Position numbers and translations under genes: made by a program
Assembly (NCBI GenBank): GCA_963741055.1
Contig: CAVUGU010000015.1
Span: forward strand, 1-64,000
DNA from: Bog-756 sp963741055
Lineage (GTDB): Bacteria > Actinomycetota > Acidimicrobiia > Acidimicrobiales > RAAP-2
Direction of reading: 5' to 3'
Length of the DNA stretch: 64,000 nt
Part shown: one piece after another, positions 38,440 through 47,542 of the stretch
How the letters are laid out: every line of letters begins with the position of its first letter
How positions within the stretch are numbered: the first letter of the stretch is position 1
Notes under the pieces: model-generated
What the model was told of the DNA's origin: nothing
Databases searched by the model: none
Seen by the model: the letters and a program-made list of their open reading frames with translations, nothing else

Positions 38440-39177
38440 TCAGCCGGCCGGCCGGTGCCAGGGTCGCTCACCCCGCGAGACCACTCCCGCTCCCACGACC
38501 ACCGCGACCAGTAACCCCACCGCCAACCCGAGCGCGGCCGTCGGTGAGACCTTCAACACAAGCGTCGCGCCGAGGAACGCTCCACCGAACATGGTGACGA
38601 CCGCCAGCAGACGGCGAAGGCTGGCCGGCCCGAACCCGCTGCGCACGTCCGCGACCAGGCCGGTGAGGGTCATGGTCAGCACCGTGGTGGTGAGATCCGG
38701 CACCGCGAGCCCGCGCACCACCGCGTTCTGGGTGCCGAGCGCAACCCCGAGCACTGCGGCGGTCGCGTCCTGCAGGCCGTGGGGAAGATGCGTCGGCGCG
38801 ACGGCGACGATGACGAGCGCCGCGCTCACGCAGACCAACTCGACCGACGAGCCGGCCAGGAGCAGCCGCCCCCGGTGGGAGCGCCAGAGGGTCACCAGGT
38901 GACCACCGAACGCCGCCCCGACGAGGAAGCCGACCAGGGCACTGACCGAGGCAGCGAGGGAGAACCCGGGCGCCCCGGCCAGCGCGAAGCCGATGAAGAC
39001 CACGTTGCCGGTCATGTTGGCAACGAAGACTCTCCCCAAGCTGAGGATGCTGACCGCATCGACCAGGCCGGTCAGGATCGTGAGACCGAGCAGGAGGACC
39101 GGAAGCGGCCCGTGTCGCTCGTCGTCGACCAGCAGCCGGAGCGAGATCCCCGGTTCGCTCGCCGCCACATCCGCCAT
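38440..39177 (-). CDS. DUF1275 (YoaK-like) membrane protein
   Basis: 245 residues with six or seven hydrophobic helices. LTILTGLVDAVSILSLGRVF and VANMTGNVVFIGFALAG are the diagnostic DUF1275 blocks, with LGTQNAVVRGLAVPDLTTTV in the second half. The family is found in many bacteria and its role is not established; transport is likely. RBS GGAGAAAGAG lies just upstream of the ATG. Confidence 0.87.
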   Translation of the reverse strand: MADVAASEPGISLRLLVDDERHGPLPVLLLGLTILTGLVDAVSILSLGRVFVANMTGNVVFIGFALAGAPGFSLAASVSALVGFLVGAAFGGHLVTLWRSHRGRLLLAGSSVELVCVSAALVIVAVAPTHLPHGLQDATAAVLGVALGTQNAVVRGLAVPDLTTTVLTMTLTGLVADVRSGFGPASLRRLLAVVTMFGGAFLGATLVLKVSPTAALGLAVGLLVAVVVGAGVVSRGERPWHRPAG

Positions 39178-39240
39178 CTCTTTCTCCTCTCGTCGGTCAC
39201 CACTCGGTCGTCACCCTGCAGTGCCGAGTGTGGCCCGCGA

Positions 39241-40209
39241 TCACATGCCTTCGGGCGAGGGTCCGACCATGCGGACCGCGTCGGCGAGGATCCCCTCGAT
39301 CTCCTCGCGATCGGCGGCCGAGAGGACGAGGTCGCCCGCGGGTGCCAGACCCTCCAATTGGGCCGGGCGGCGGGCGCCGACGATCGCCACGTCGACGTCC
39401 GGATTGGAGAGGACCCACGCGATCGCCAGCTGTGCGAGGGGAAGATCCCGCTCACGGCCGAATGCCTTCAGGCGCTCGGTCACCTCGAGGTTCCGGGTGA
39501 AATGATCACCGGTGAAGTCAGGACTGTGGCTGCGCCAGTCGTCCTCGCGGAAGGTGGTGGTCGGGCTCATGCTCCCGGCGAGCAGTCCGTGGGCGAGGGG
39601 TCCATAGACGAGGACGCCGATGTCGTGGGCGGCGGCATACGGCAGGATCTCCGCTTCGATGTCGCGGTGGAACATGTGATACGGCGGCTGGAGGGTTTCG
39701 ACCCGTCCGTGCGCGGCGAGCTCGTCCATCTGCGCCGGCGAGTAGTTGGACACCCCCACGTGGCGGATCTTCCCCTCGGACACCATGTCTTCGAGAACCT
39801 GCGCCGTTTCCTCCGGAGGCGTGTGCAGGTCCGGCCAGTGAACCTGGTAGAGGTCGATGTAGTCGGTCGAGAGGTTCCGCAGGCTCGACTCGACGCCGGC
39901 CCGCAGCCACGAAGCACTCGCGTCGCGAACCAGGGTGTCCCCCTCCATCCTGAGCCCGCCCTTGGTGGCGCAGACCACCTGGCCACGGTCGACGACCTTC
40001 CAGAGGGCGTCCGCCAGCAGACGCTCGGCGACTCCGAAGCCGTATCCCTGCGCGGTGTCGAACAGGGTGACCCCGAGCTCGAGGGCCCGCCGGATCGTGG
40101 CCTTCGCCTCCTCCTCGTCGAAGGACCCCCAGTCACCTCCGTACGCCCAGGTACCGAGCGCGAGCGTCGAGACCTCCAAACCCGTCTTTCCCAGCCGTGT
40201 CGTTCGCAT
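39241..40209 (-). CDS. aldo/keto reductase
   Basis: 322 residues, NADPH-dependent carbonyl reduction. The tetrad is visible: Asp and Tyr in LFDTAQGYGFGVAE (about 50-57), Lys in VCATKGGLR (about 83) and His in YQVHWPDLHT (about 124). The cofactor segment LAIAWVLSNPDVDVAIVGAR closes the barrel. RBS AGGAGGTG is optimal. The open active site is of the AKR11/AKR13-like YajO class; natural substrate unknown. Confidence 0.93.
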   Translation of the reverse strand: MRTTRLGKTGLEVSTLALGTWAYGGDWGSFDEEEAKATIRRALELGVTLFDTAQGYGFGVAERLLADALWKVVDRGQVVCATKGGLRMEGDTLVRDASASWLRAGVESSLRNLSTDYIDLYQVHWPDLHTPPEETAQVLEDMVSEGKIRHVGVSNYSPAQMDELAAHGRVETLQPPYHMFHRDIEAEILPYAAAHDIGVLVYGPLAHGLLAGSMSPTTTFREDDWRSHSPDFTGDHFTRNLEVTERLKAFGRERDLPLAQLAIAWVLSNPDVDVAIVGARRPAQLEGLAPAGDLVLSAADREEIEGILADAVRMVGPSPEGM

Positions 40210-40315
40210 GGGTCACCTCCTCTGTCCGCCCTCGAGCCGAACCTTCCCCGTTGCGACGGGGGGCAATCTGTCCCCAGCATGAACCGGATCGTCCGGAATC
40301 ACCAGGGTCGTCCGC

Positions 40316-42001
40316 TCAATCCTCGATCAGCGCCTCACGGTGGTGTCGCCGGAACTCGTCGTGCAGCACAGACCGCTCCACGTCGTCGAGCAAGGTGTAC
40401 TCGAGACCGGGGCCCCTTCGTCGGTAGACCGGCTCGTCGCTCGACCACCACCCCGTGGAACGGAGGGGTTCCTTTCGGACCTTTCCGCTCGCGGTCTGGG
40501 GTAGCGCGCCGGTCACCCTCACATACGACGGGGCCCACTTGGTTCCGAGGTCGGGTTGTGACGAGAGGAAGCGGACGAACGAGGCCGGATCGAAATGTCG
40601 GTCCGGAAGGAGCTCGACCGCGGCCATCACCTGATCGCCGCTGCGCGGATCGGGCACCGCGTAGACCGCCACCGCCGCGGCGGGACCGTAGCGAACGAGC
40701 ACCCGTTCGATCGGTCCCGCGCTCAGGTTCTCCGAGTCGACCCTCATCCAGTCACCGCGCCGCCCGGCGAAGTAGAAGAAGCCGTCAGCGTCGCGATAGG
40801 CGAGGTCGCCGGTCCAGTACCAGCCGTTGCGTGTCCGCAACGCCGAAGCCTCCTCGTCGCGGTAGTACCCCTCGAACCCTCCTGCGCCAGAGCGGTTCAC
40901 GATCTCACCGACCGCTTCGCCCCCGTTGAGCAGTGCCCCCGCCTGATCGAATCGAGCCGGCGGGCATTCGGCCATGGTCTCCGGATCGACGACCGCAACG
41001 TCATCGCTCGAGCGGCCGAGCGCCCCGGTCGGGGTGTCCGGGGTCCACGAGATGGCCAGCCCACCCTCGCTCGACCCGTAACCCTCGGTCAGCACGCAGC
41101 CGAAGCGCTCCTCGAAGGCGGCCTTGTCGGCGACCGACGCCTCGGTCCCGAAGCCCCGACGCAACGTCGTTGTCGCGTCGTCCGGCTCGTCCGGCGTCGC
41201 GAGCACGTAGGCGAGCGCCTTCCCGACGTAGGTGAAGGTGGTCGTGCCGAACCGGCGGAGATCACGGCCGAAGCCGGAGGCGCTGAACCGTCGCGCGAGC
41301 GCCACCGTCCCGCCGACCACCAGCGTCGGCCCCCAGAGGACCATCAGCGCATTGCCGTGGAAGAGCGGCATTGCGCAGTAGGCGACGTCGCCGCGCTCGA
41401 AGCCGTAGGCGTCGGCCGAGCGGATCGCGATCGCCGCGAGCCGGCCCTGCGTGCAACGGACCGCTTTCGGGTCTCCGGTGGTGCCCGAGGTGAACAACAG
41501 GAGGTAGAGGTCCTCGGCGGCCGGGCGCGACTCGTCGACGATCTTCGCCGGGTCGGCCCCCGCGTGCGCTGCGACGAGCCCTCGGTACTCGGGCGTGTCG
41601 ACCTGCAGGACGCGCTCTGGCGAGATCCCGAACGACAGGCCCTCGAGCAGGGCCGCGCCTTCGCTGTCGGTGACCAGCAACGAACAGTCGGTGCGCACGA
41701 CGTCCCCGGCGAGGGCGTCTCCCCTCCGGGTCGGGTTGATCCCGACCACCACCGATCCGGCCAGCGCGGCCGCACCGAGCCAGAACACGTACTCCGGGAC
41801 GTTCCCGAGGAGCACTCCCACGTGGAGCTGGTCGTTCAGCTGCTCGCCCGCTGCGCCATCTTCGACGAAGGATCCGATCAGTGAGGCGCGAGCCGCGCTC
41901 TCGTCGACCACCTCTTGCCAGCTCCACGATTGCTCTTCGAAGCGCAGGCCCGGATGGTCGTCCTCCGCGCGCGCCAACAGAAGTTCGGCGACGGTTGCCA
42001 C
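40316..42001 (-). CDS. AMP-forming acyl-CoA synthetase (FadD-like)
   Basis: 561 residues. It activates a carboxylic acid to acyl-AMP and then acyl-CoA. The P-loop YLLLFTSGTTGDPKAVRCTQ (about 182-201), the A5 motif LTEGYGSSEGGLAISW, the hinge region GWYWTGDLAYRDADGFFYFA and the C-terminal catalytic Lys in PQTASGKVRKEPLRST are present. The A8 part reads GRRGDWMRVDSENLS. It recalls FadD17-type enzymes of actinobacteria, involved in lipid or steroid side-chain catabolism; that is inference. GTG 42001 starts just before the conserved region. Confidence 0.9.
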   Translation of the reverse strand: MATVAELLLARAEDDHPGLRFEEQSWSWQEVVDESAARASLIGSFVEDGAAGEQLNDQLHVGVLLGNVPEYVFWLGAAALAGSVVVGINPTRRGDALAGDVVRTDCSLLVTDSEGAALLEGLSFGISPERVLQVDTPEYRGLVAAHAGADPAKIVDESRPAAEDLYLLLFTSGTTGDPKAVRCTQGRLAAIAIRSADAYGFERGDVAYCAMPLFHGNALMVLWGPTLVVGGTVALARRFSASGFGRDLRRFGTTTFTYVGKALAYVLATPDEPDDATTTLRRGFGTEASVADKAAFEERFGCVLTEGYGSSEGGLAISWTPDTPTGALGRSSDDVAVVDPETMAECPPARFDQAGALLNGGEAVGEIVNRSGAGGFEGYYRDEEASALRTRNGWYWTGDLAYRDADGFFYFAGRRGDWMRVDSENLSAGPIERVLVRYGPAAAVAVYAVPDPRSGDQVMAAVELLPDRHFDPASFVRFLSSQPDLGTKWAPSYVRVTGALPQTASGKVRKEPLRSTGWWSSDEPVYRRRGPGLEYTLLDDVERSVLHDEFRRHHREALIED

Positions 42002-42165
42002 CAGAGGGACGCTAGCGGCGCCGCTGGAGCGGGGCGCGTGCCTGGCTTCGCAGGGCGGTGGAGCTCTGGGTGGAGCCGAGTGGCGACCGCGGCCTACCAT
42101 CCGGTCGGCGTCGCGCACGCGCCGTCGGTGCCGGCCACCGGGTGCCGGAGGACACGGGGAATGAC

Positions 42166-42549
42166 ATGGGAACTGGGAACGCGAGCGTCTCGATCGACCG
42201 GCCGGCCGACGAGGTCTGGACCGTGATCAGCGACTTCGGCGGCATCGACGGCTGGATGCCGGGTATCGAGTCGTGCCGAGTCGAGGGGGAGGACCGGATC
42301 ATCGAGACGATGGGGATGACCATCACCGAGCACCTCGTCAAGAAGGACGACGCCGCCCGGGCGCTGACCTACGCGATCGTGGACGGGGCGCCGGTCGAAC
42401 AGCACGAGGCCGTGGTCACCGTCACCCCTGAGGGCGGGGGCTCTCGAGTCACCTGGGACGTCGACGCCCTCCCCGACGACATGGCCGGATTGATGGCCAC
42501 GGTCTACCAGCAGGCCCTCGATGCGCTGAAGGCGCACTGCGAGGCATGA
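42166..42549 (+). CDS. SRPBCC (START-like) family protein
   Basis: 127 residues. The helix-grip fold is seen as VSIDRPADEVWTVISDFGGI, DGWMPGIESCRVEGE and SRVTWDVDALPDDM. Such proteins bind a hydrophobic ligand (polyketide cyclase/dehydrase group). ATG 42166 is chosen because it begins the first strand and has GGGGA upstream. Its stop overlaps the next gene, also SRPBCC, so the two are coupled. Confidence 0.82.
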   Translation: MGTGNASVSIDRPADEVWTVISDFGGIDGWMPGIESCRVEGEDRIIETMGMTITEHLVKKDDAARALTYAIVDGAPVEQHEAVVTVTPEGGGSRVTWDVDALPDDMAGLMATVYQQALDALKAHCEA

Positions 42550-43049
42550 GCGAGGCAGCCGCGCCCCGCGACCGACGGTCGGAGGACTCGCCAGAGACGC
42601 GACGTGAGGGTCGTCGCTCGTACCGGGTGCAAGCGCGAAGCGACGCTCCCGTCGAATCGGTCTGGCCGTTGCTCGCCGAAGCCCGGAGGTGGAAGGAGTG
42701 GACCTTCCTCACCCGCAGCGAGGTGGAACGTGAGGGCCGCCCAGAGCCGGACGGGGTCGGGGCCGTCCGTCACTTCACACGTTACGGAATCGGGTCTCGC
42801 GAAGAGGTTCTTGCCTTCGACCCGCCCACCCATCTCGCGTATTCGATCCTGTCGGGCTTCCCCGTTCGCAACTACCGCGCCGACGTGACGCTCTCGCCCG
42901 ACGAGGGAGGGACTCAGATCACCTGGACCGCCACCTTCGACGAAAAGGTACCCGGCACCGGTCGGCTCACCGAGTTGATGTTGGGTCGGATGATCGGCGG
43001 ATTCGCCTCGGGCCTCGCCCGCTACGCGGCGAAGACCCCGGCGTCGTAG
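42546..43049 (+). CDS. SRPBCC family protein
   Basis: 167 residues. A Ser/Arg-rich N-terminus of 25 residues precedes the fold: RSDAPVESVWPLLAEARRWK, GVGAVRHFTRYGIGSREEVL and GTQITWTATFDEKVPGTG. Ligand unknown. Its ATG overlaps the stop of the previous SRPBCC gene, suggesting two related proteins made together. Confidence 0.82.
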   Translation: MSEAAAPRDRRSEDSPETRREGRRSYRVQARSDAPVESVWPLLAEARRWKEWTFLTRSEVEREGRPEPDGVGAVRHFTRYGIGSREEVLAFDPPTHLAYSILSGFPVRNYRADVTLSPDEGGTQITWTATFDEKVPGTGRLTELMLGRMIGGFASGLARYAAKTPAS

Positions 43050-43058
43050 GGCCAGCGC

Positions 43059-43715
43059 TCAGCCCGAACGAACGTCGTCGGGAGCCGAGGCGACGAGGAG
43101 CGCGAAGGCGCGCCACCTCCAGAGGCAGCGCACTCCGGAGAGACCGGCAGTGCGCATCCACTCGGCCTGCTCCTCGGTGCCGGCAAGCCGGTCCTCCGGA
43201 TCGTCCGCGTCGCGGCCGATCGCGGCGAGGAAGTGTTGGTGCAGCTCGGGAGTGGCCGACGCCACCACCTCGAGGTTGGCGAAGAGACCACCGGGACGGA
43301 GACGTTCCGCCACCTCGGCGAAGAGCCCTCGCTTCCGGTCGTGCTCCAGGTGGTGGATCGCGAACCCGGACACGACCACGTCGAAGCTGCCGAGTGGTCC
43401 GAGCGGTTCGGCAAGGTCGCCGGAGCGTACCTCGACCCGCACATCGTCTCGGAACCGCGCGGTCGCGCGTTCGAGCATCGCCGGCGAGCGGTCGACCGCC
43501 AACACTTCGGTGATGCCGGGTCGGGCTTCGAGCGCGAGCGCGGCGAGCCGTCCGTCACCGCAGCCGAGGTCGAGCAGCCGAGTCGGCGAGGGAGGCAGGA
43601 CCGACACCAGCACGGCTTCGGCCTCGACGCGCGGCGAAAGGTGCTCCTGGCGGTCGAGGTACCACGCGACCTTCTCGGGGTCGTGCCACGCCGCGGCCGC
43701 CATCGCGCCGCTCAC
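43059..43715 (-). CDS. class I SAM-dependent methyltransferase
   Basis: 218 residues. Motif I is RLLDLGCGDGRLAALALE (about 50), followed by VLAVDRSPAMLERA and FDVVVSGFAIHHLEHDRKRG, and by LRPGGLFANLEVV. GTG 43715 overlaps the amidohydrolase stop (GTGA) and sets the start. It is the last gene of the minus-strand unit mftR-adh-rpiB-amidohydrolase-methyltransferase. Mycobacterial mycofactocin is methylated on its glucan by a class I methyltransferase (MftM), so an equivalent role is conceivable but not shown. Confidence 0.85.
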   Translation of the reverse strand: MSGAMAAAAWHDPEKVAWYLDRQEHLSPRVEAEAVLVSVLPPSPTRLLDLGCGDGRLAALALEARPGITEVLAVDRSPAMLERATARFRDDVRVEVRSGDLAEPLGPLGSFDVVVSGFAIHHLEHDRKRGLFAEVAERLRPGGLFANLEVVASATPELHQHFLAAIGRDADDPEDRLAGTEEQAEWMRTAGLSGVRCLWRWRAFALLVASAPDDVRSG

Positions 43716-45076
43716 CGGTCCGGACCGACCGATGCCTGCAACCGTCGGGCCCGCTGTTCGACCTCGGTACGTGCCTCTTCGAGGTCGACAGTGAGACAGC
43801 GACCCGCCTCGACGACCTGACGCCCCTCGACCCAGACGTCGGTCACCAGTCGACTCGAAGCCGACCACACCAGGTGCTCGATCAGTTGCTCGTCGTCGAG
43901 CAGCGGGACGAAGGCCGGGTCGTCGAGACAGACCGCGATCATGTCCGCGCGTGCACCGGGCGCGAGCACTCCGAGGTCGGGCCGGCCGAGGGCCTGCCCG
44001 GCGCCACGGGTGGCCAGCTCGAGGACGGTCGCCGAGTCGATCGCCCCCGCGTCGCGCTCGCGGAGCCGGGCGAGCATGGCCGCGAGCCGCATCTCCTCCC
44101 AGAGATCGAGGTCGTTGTTCGAGGCAGGCCCGTCGGTGCCGAGGCCGACCCGGATCCCGAGGGCGAGCAGGTCGACCAGAGGCGCGATCCCCGAGGCGAG
44201 CTTCGCATTGGATTGCGGGCAGTGGGCGACCCCGACGTCGTGACGTCGGAGCACCGCCATGTCCTCGGCAGAGAGCCAGACGCAGTGGGCAGCGAGAACC
44301 CGCCCTTCGAGCACACCTTCTCGGCCAAGGACCACGGGGACCGATCCCCCGTGCTCGGCCTCGAAGGACTTCCCCTCGTCTTCGGTCTCGGCGAGATGCA
44401 AGTGGAGGATCGCATCGAGCGCACGGGCTTCGCGGGCTGCCTCGATCAGCACCTCGAGCGGCACCGTGTAGGCGGCGTGAGGGGCGAAGCCGACCTCGAG
44501 GCGACCTCCCTCGCCGTGGCGCCGTCGGTGGAAGTCGACGATCTCGGCGATGCGGGTGTCCCACCAGCTCGCGCCGCCTTCGGATCCGGGCAACTGCAGG
44601 ATCCCGGGCGTCACGATCGCGCGCGCACCTGCGGCGAGCACCGCGTCGGCGATCGCGTCCTCGAAGAAGTACGCCTCGGACGTGGTGGTCACCCCGAATC
44701 GGAGGAGCTCGGCCAGGGCCAGCGTCATTCCCCAGTAGACGTCCTCGGGTGTCAGGTTTGCTTCGCGCGGCCAGAGCACGTCCTGCAGCCAACTGCCGAG
44801 GGGCAGGTTCTCGCCGGTCCCTCGAAACAGGGTCATCGGCGAGTGGCAGTGCGTGTTGACGAGGCCCGGAAGGAGGGCGCCGCGGACCTCGATCTCCTCG
44901 ACCGGCTCCCGCTCATCCGAGCCGCCCACGTTGCCGAGCGGCCCCATCCGAGCGATCGCACCGTCGACCACTTCGACGAAACCGGGGCGGAGCACCCGGC
45001 GCGAGCCGTCGCAGGGCACCACGGCGTCGGCCCGGTAGCGCACGGTTGTCGACCGGTCTTCCTCCGGTCCGCTCAC
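43712..45076 (-). CDS. amidohydrolase, S-adenosylhomocysteine/methylthioadenosine deaminase type
   Basis: 454 residues, metal-dependent. The metal ligands are in LLPGLVNTHCHSPMTLFRG (HxH, about 75), the mid His in VGFAPHAAYTVP and LHLHLAETEDE, then AAHCVWLSAEDM and the final Asp in GLGTDGPASNNDLDLWEEM (about 318). This pattern is that of SAH/MTA deaminases and chlorohydrolase-like enzymes (MtaD). It could recycle the by-product of the adjacent methyltransferase. It shares overlaps with both neighbours, so they are made together. Confidence 0.88.
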   Translation of the reverse strand: MSGPEEDRSTTVRYRADAVVPCDGSRRVLRPGFVEVVDGAIARMGPLGNVGGSDEREPVEEIEVRGALLPGLVNTHCHSPMTLFRGTGENLPLGSWLQDVLWPREANLTPEDVYWGMTLALAELLRFGVTTTSEAYFFEDAIADAVLAAGARAIVTPGILQLPGSEGGASWWDTRIAEIVDFHRRRHGEGGRLEVGFAPHAAYTVPLEVLIEAAREARALDAILHLHLAETEDEGKSFEAEHGGSVPVVLGREGVLEGRVLAAHCVWLSAEDMAVLRRHDVGVAHCPQSNAKLASGIAPLVDLLALGIRVGLGTDGPASNNDLDLWEEMRLAAMLARLRERDAGAIDSATVLELATRGAGQALGRPDLGVLAPGARADMIAVCLDDPAFVPLLDDEQLIEHLVWSASSRLVTDVWVEGRQVVEAGRCLTVDLEEARTEVEQRARRLQASVGPDR

Positions 45077-45570
45077 CGACCGCCTTCCGGGCCGCCCACA
45101 GGATCGGCAGGGCCTCGTGGACGCGCCGCCTCTTCGTCCTCGATCACCGCGATCTCCTCGAGGCGGGGCACGTGACGCCCGCCCTCGAACGCGGTCGTGA
45201 AGAAGACGTCGACGATATCGAGGGCGAGCTCGGTCGCGACGACCCGTGCGCCGAGCGAGAGCACGTTGGCGTCGTTGTGAAGCCGGGCGAAGCGGGCGGT
45301 GTACTCGTCGTGGCAGAGAGCCGCTCTCGCGCCGCGCACCTTGTTGGCCGAGATCGCCTCGCCCTGCCCGCTCCCGCCGATCACGATGCCGCGCTCGCCC
45401 CCGCCCTCCATCACTCGACGAGCGACCGCGGCGCAGATCGGCGGGTAGTCGACCGGATCGGCGGAGTAGGTGCCGATGTCGTCGACCTCGTGTCCGGCGG
45501 CGCGCAGGTGCTCTGCGACGATCCCCTTCAGGACGAAGCCGGCGTGATCCGACCCGATCACGATGCGCAC
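45073..45570 (-). CDS. rpiB: ribose-5-phosphate isomerase B / sugar-phosphate isomerase
   Basis: 165 residues. RpiB/LacAB fold: VIGSDHAGFVLKGIVAEHL at the N-terminus, IGTYSADPVDYPPICAAVA, IVIGGSGQGEAISANKVRGA and LCHDEYTARFARLHNDANVL. It interconverts ribose and ribulose 5-phosphates. The catalytic Cys/Thr region reads GGSGQG, so Cys-66 of E. coli RpiB is not in its usual place; the actinobacterial form uses Glu instead. It sits 42 bp after the alcohol dehydrogenase gene, its link to mycofactocin being positional only. Confidence 0.9.
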   Translation of the reverse strand: MRIVIGSDHAGFVLKGIVAEHLRAAGHEVDDIGTYSADPVDYPPICAAVARRVMEGGGERGIVIGGSGQGEAISANKVRGARAALCHDEYTARFARLHNDANVLSLGARVVATELALDIVDVFFTTAFEGGRHVPRLEEIAVIEDEEAARPRGPADPVGGPEGGR

Positions 45571-45612
45571 GGTCTCGCTCCGGTCACTTCCCGCCGTACC
45601 GGCAGCGGTCGA

Positions 45613-46764
45613 TCAGACGTCGAACTTGACGACACCCCGGACGTTCGACCCCGCGGCCAGATCGTCGTAGCCGGTCTGCACCTCGTCGAGGGTGTACTCC
45701 TGGGTGATCAGATTGTCGACCTCCAGCAGGCCCGCCTGGTAGAGCCGGAGCAGGTTCGGGATCTGCACCCGAGGGCTGCAGGAGCCGAACACGGTGCCGA
45801 GCAGGGCCTGGTTGAACATGGCGAACTGGAACATGTTGAAGGTGATCTGCTCCTGGTTGAACGGTGCGATGGCCGTCGCGACCACCCGCCCGTCCTTGGA
45901 CGCGAGCGCCATCGCCGGGCCGACCATGTCGCCGGTCAGCAGACCCGGGGTGAGGATGACCACGTCGGCCATTCGGCCCTCGGTCAGCTCCGGAAGCATC
46001 AGGTTGGCCTCGAGGATGGACGCGGCCCCGTGAGTGGCGCCGATCTCCTTGGCCTTCTCGACCTTGAAGGGAAGCGGGTCGACCGCGATGATCTGCCGGG
46101 CGCCCGCCAGGCGGGCTCCCTGGACGGCGCCGGAGCCGACGCCGCCGCAACCCACCACGACGACCGTCTCACCGGGCTTCACCTTGGCGCGGTCGACCGC
46201 GGAGCCGAAGCCGGTGGAGATACCGCAACTGATCAGCGCGGCCGCCTTCAGCGAGGCCCCCGGGTCGATCTTGACCAGCGACGCCTCGTTGGCGATCAGC
46301 GTGTCGGAGAAGGTCCCGAGCTGGGTCATCCGGTTCACGTTCCGCCCGTCGAGGTGGTAGCGCCAGGTTCCGTCGCTCATCATCGGACCGGCCAGGATGG
46401 TCATCCCCAGGTCGCAGAGGTACTGCCGCCCCGAGGCGCACCAGAAGCAGCGGCCACAGGCGGGAATGAACGAAGCCGCGACGTGGTCGCCCACGGCGAG
46501 CGTGTCGACGCCGGGCCCGACCTCCGCGACGATGCCGGCTCCCTCGTGTCCGCCGATCATCGGGAACATCGAGTCCACGCCGAAGACCTCGAGCACTTCC
46601 TGTGGAGCGCTCATGTCGCCGGTACGGAGGTGCTCGTCGGAGTGGCACATGCCCGCGTAGGCCATCTCGACGCGGACCTCGTGCGGACCCGGTGGGTCGA
46701 TCTCGATCTCCTCGATCTTCCAAGGCTCGTGCAGGCCGGAACAGACAGCGGCTCGGGTCTTCAT
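45613..46764 (-). CDS. NDMA-dependent (mycofactocin-type) zinc alcohol dehydrogenase
   Basis: 383 residues. Catalytic zinc ligands are in GMCHSDEHLRTGD (Cys) and IGGHEGAGIVAEVG (His); four Cys of the structural zinc are in CGRCFWCASGRQYLC. The nucleotide motif is VVVVGCGGVGSGAVQGARLA. The MSAPQEVLEVFGVDSMFPMI stretch and the closing DEVQTGYDDLAAGSNVRGVV mark the group of nicotinoprotein alcohol dehydrogenases that keep NAD(H) bound and need an external acceptor (NDMA in assays, mycofactocin in vivo). Its ATG overlaps the mftR stop by 4 bases, which ties the enzyme to mycofactocin. Confidence 0.92.
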   Translation of the reverse strand: MKTRAAVCSGLHEPWKIEEIEIDPPGPHEVRVEMAYAGMCHSDEHLRTGDMSAPQEVLEVFGVDSMFPMIGGHEGAGIVAEVGPGVDTLAVGDHVAASFIPACGRCFWCASGRQYLCDLGMTILAGPMMSDGTWRYHLDGRNVNRMTQLGTFSDTLIANEASLVKIDPGASLKAAALISCGISTGFGSAVDRAKVKPGETVVVVGCGGVGSGAVQGARLAGARQIIAVDPLPFKVEKAKEIGATHGAASILEANLMLPELTEGRMADVVILTPGLLTGDMVGPAMALASKDGRVVATAIAPFNQEQITFNMFQFAMFNQALLGTVFGSCSPRVQIPNLLRLYQAGLLEVDNLITQEYTLDEVQTGYDDLAAGSNVRGVVKFDV

Positions 46765-47462
46765 CTGGTCCTCTCCTCCTCGCGGCGCCCACGCGCCCCT
46801 CGGCTGCCGCCCAGCTTCGCGCCGGACTCCTCGGTGCGTCGAGCCCCGTCGAGCGTACCGGTCCGGCGGAGTCGACCCTCCTCGAAACCGGTCGCAACCA
46901 GGCGAAAGGCCCGGTCGAGCTGCTCGATGAGGTCATCGCCACCGTGGATCGCCCACCAGGTGAACGCGGCGGTCGCCGCGCCGAGGACCGAACGGGCGAC
47001 GGTCTGGGCGACCAGCCCCTCGGGGTCGCCCCCGAGGCGGCGCGCCACGAAGGCAGCGACCACGTCGCACCACGCCGCGTAGCGCACCGCCGAGTGGGCC
47101 ACCAGCGACGGCACCGAGCTGATCAGCCCGATCCGAATGCGGAGCTCGTCGAGCTCGCCGCCGCCGAAGCGGTTGGTGGCCATGACCGCCCGCCGGAGCA
47201 CGTCGAGCATCGGCTGGTCGTCGGGTGCCTCGGCGAGCCGCTCGCGTAGCCGCATCAGCTCGGCGTCGAACTCCCCCCACACGACGTCGGGCTTCGACTC
47301 GTAGTACCGGAAGAAGGTGCGACGGCTCACTCCGACCGCGGCGGCGATCTCGTCGACGGTCGTCTCGTCGTAGCCCTGCCGCGCGAACAGCTCGAGGGCG
47401 GCGCGTGCCACGTCCTCTCGTGACGTGCTCGGGCGCCGACCCCTGGTGTGCGGAACCTCCAT
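46761..47462 (-). CDS. mftR: TetR-family regulator of the mycofactocin locus (MftR)
   Basis: 233 residues. N-terminal helix-turn-helix: REDVARAALELFARQGYDET, TVDEIAAAVGVSRRTFFRYY and ESKPDVVWGEFD, the usual MftR form. The C-terminal part is the ligand-binding domain, with a charged tail (RRTEESGAKLGG to REEERTR). Related MftR repressors respond to acyl-CoA; the effector here is unknown. It is divergent from mftA over 80 bp, so it probably represses both directions. Translationally coupled to the alcohol dehydrogenase. Confidence 0.92.
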   Translation of the reverse strand: MEVPHTRGRRPSTSREDVARAALELFARQGYDETTVDEIAAAVGVSRRTFFRYYESKPDVVWGEFDAELMRLRERLAEAPDDQPMLDVLRRAVMATNRFGGGELDELRIRIGLISSVPSLVAHSAVRYAAWCDVVAAFVARRLGGDPEGLVAQTVARSVLGAATAAFTWWAIHGGDDLIEQLDRAFRLVATGFEEGRLRRTGTLDGARRTEESGAKLGGSRGARGRREEERTR

Positions 47463-47542
47463 CGGACTTCCATTTTGACATCGAGTGCTATAAATTGGAA
47501 CCCGTCCCCGCCGGCCCGGCCGGCCGACCATCGGAGGAGCCC
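47463..47542. promoter_or_regulatory. divergent mftR-mftA promoter/operator region
   Basis: 80 bp. TGCTATAAA at 47486-47494 fits an extended -10 for mftA. TTGACA at 47475-47480 is too close to serve as its -35. The AT-rich core ATTTTGACATC-GAG-TGCTATAAAT (47472-47495) is an imperfect inverted repeat that overlaps the -10, suitable for an MftR dimer. CGGAGGAG precedes the mftA GTG. Confidence 0.5.
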
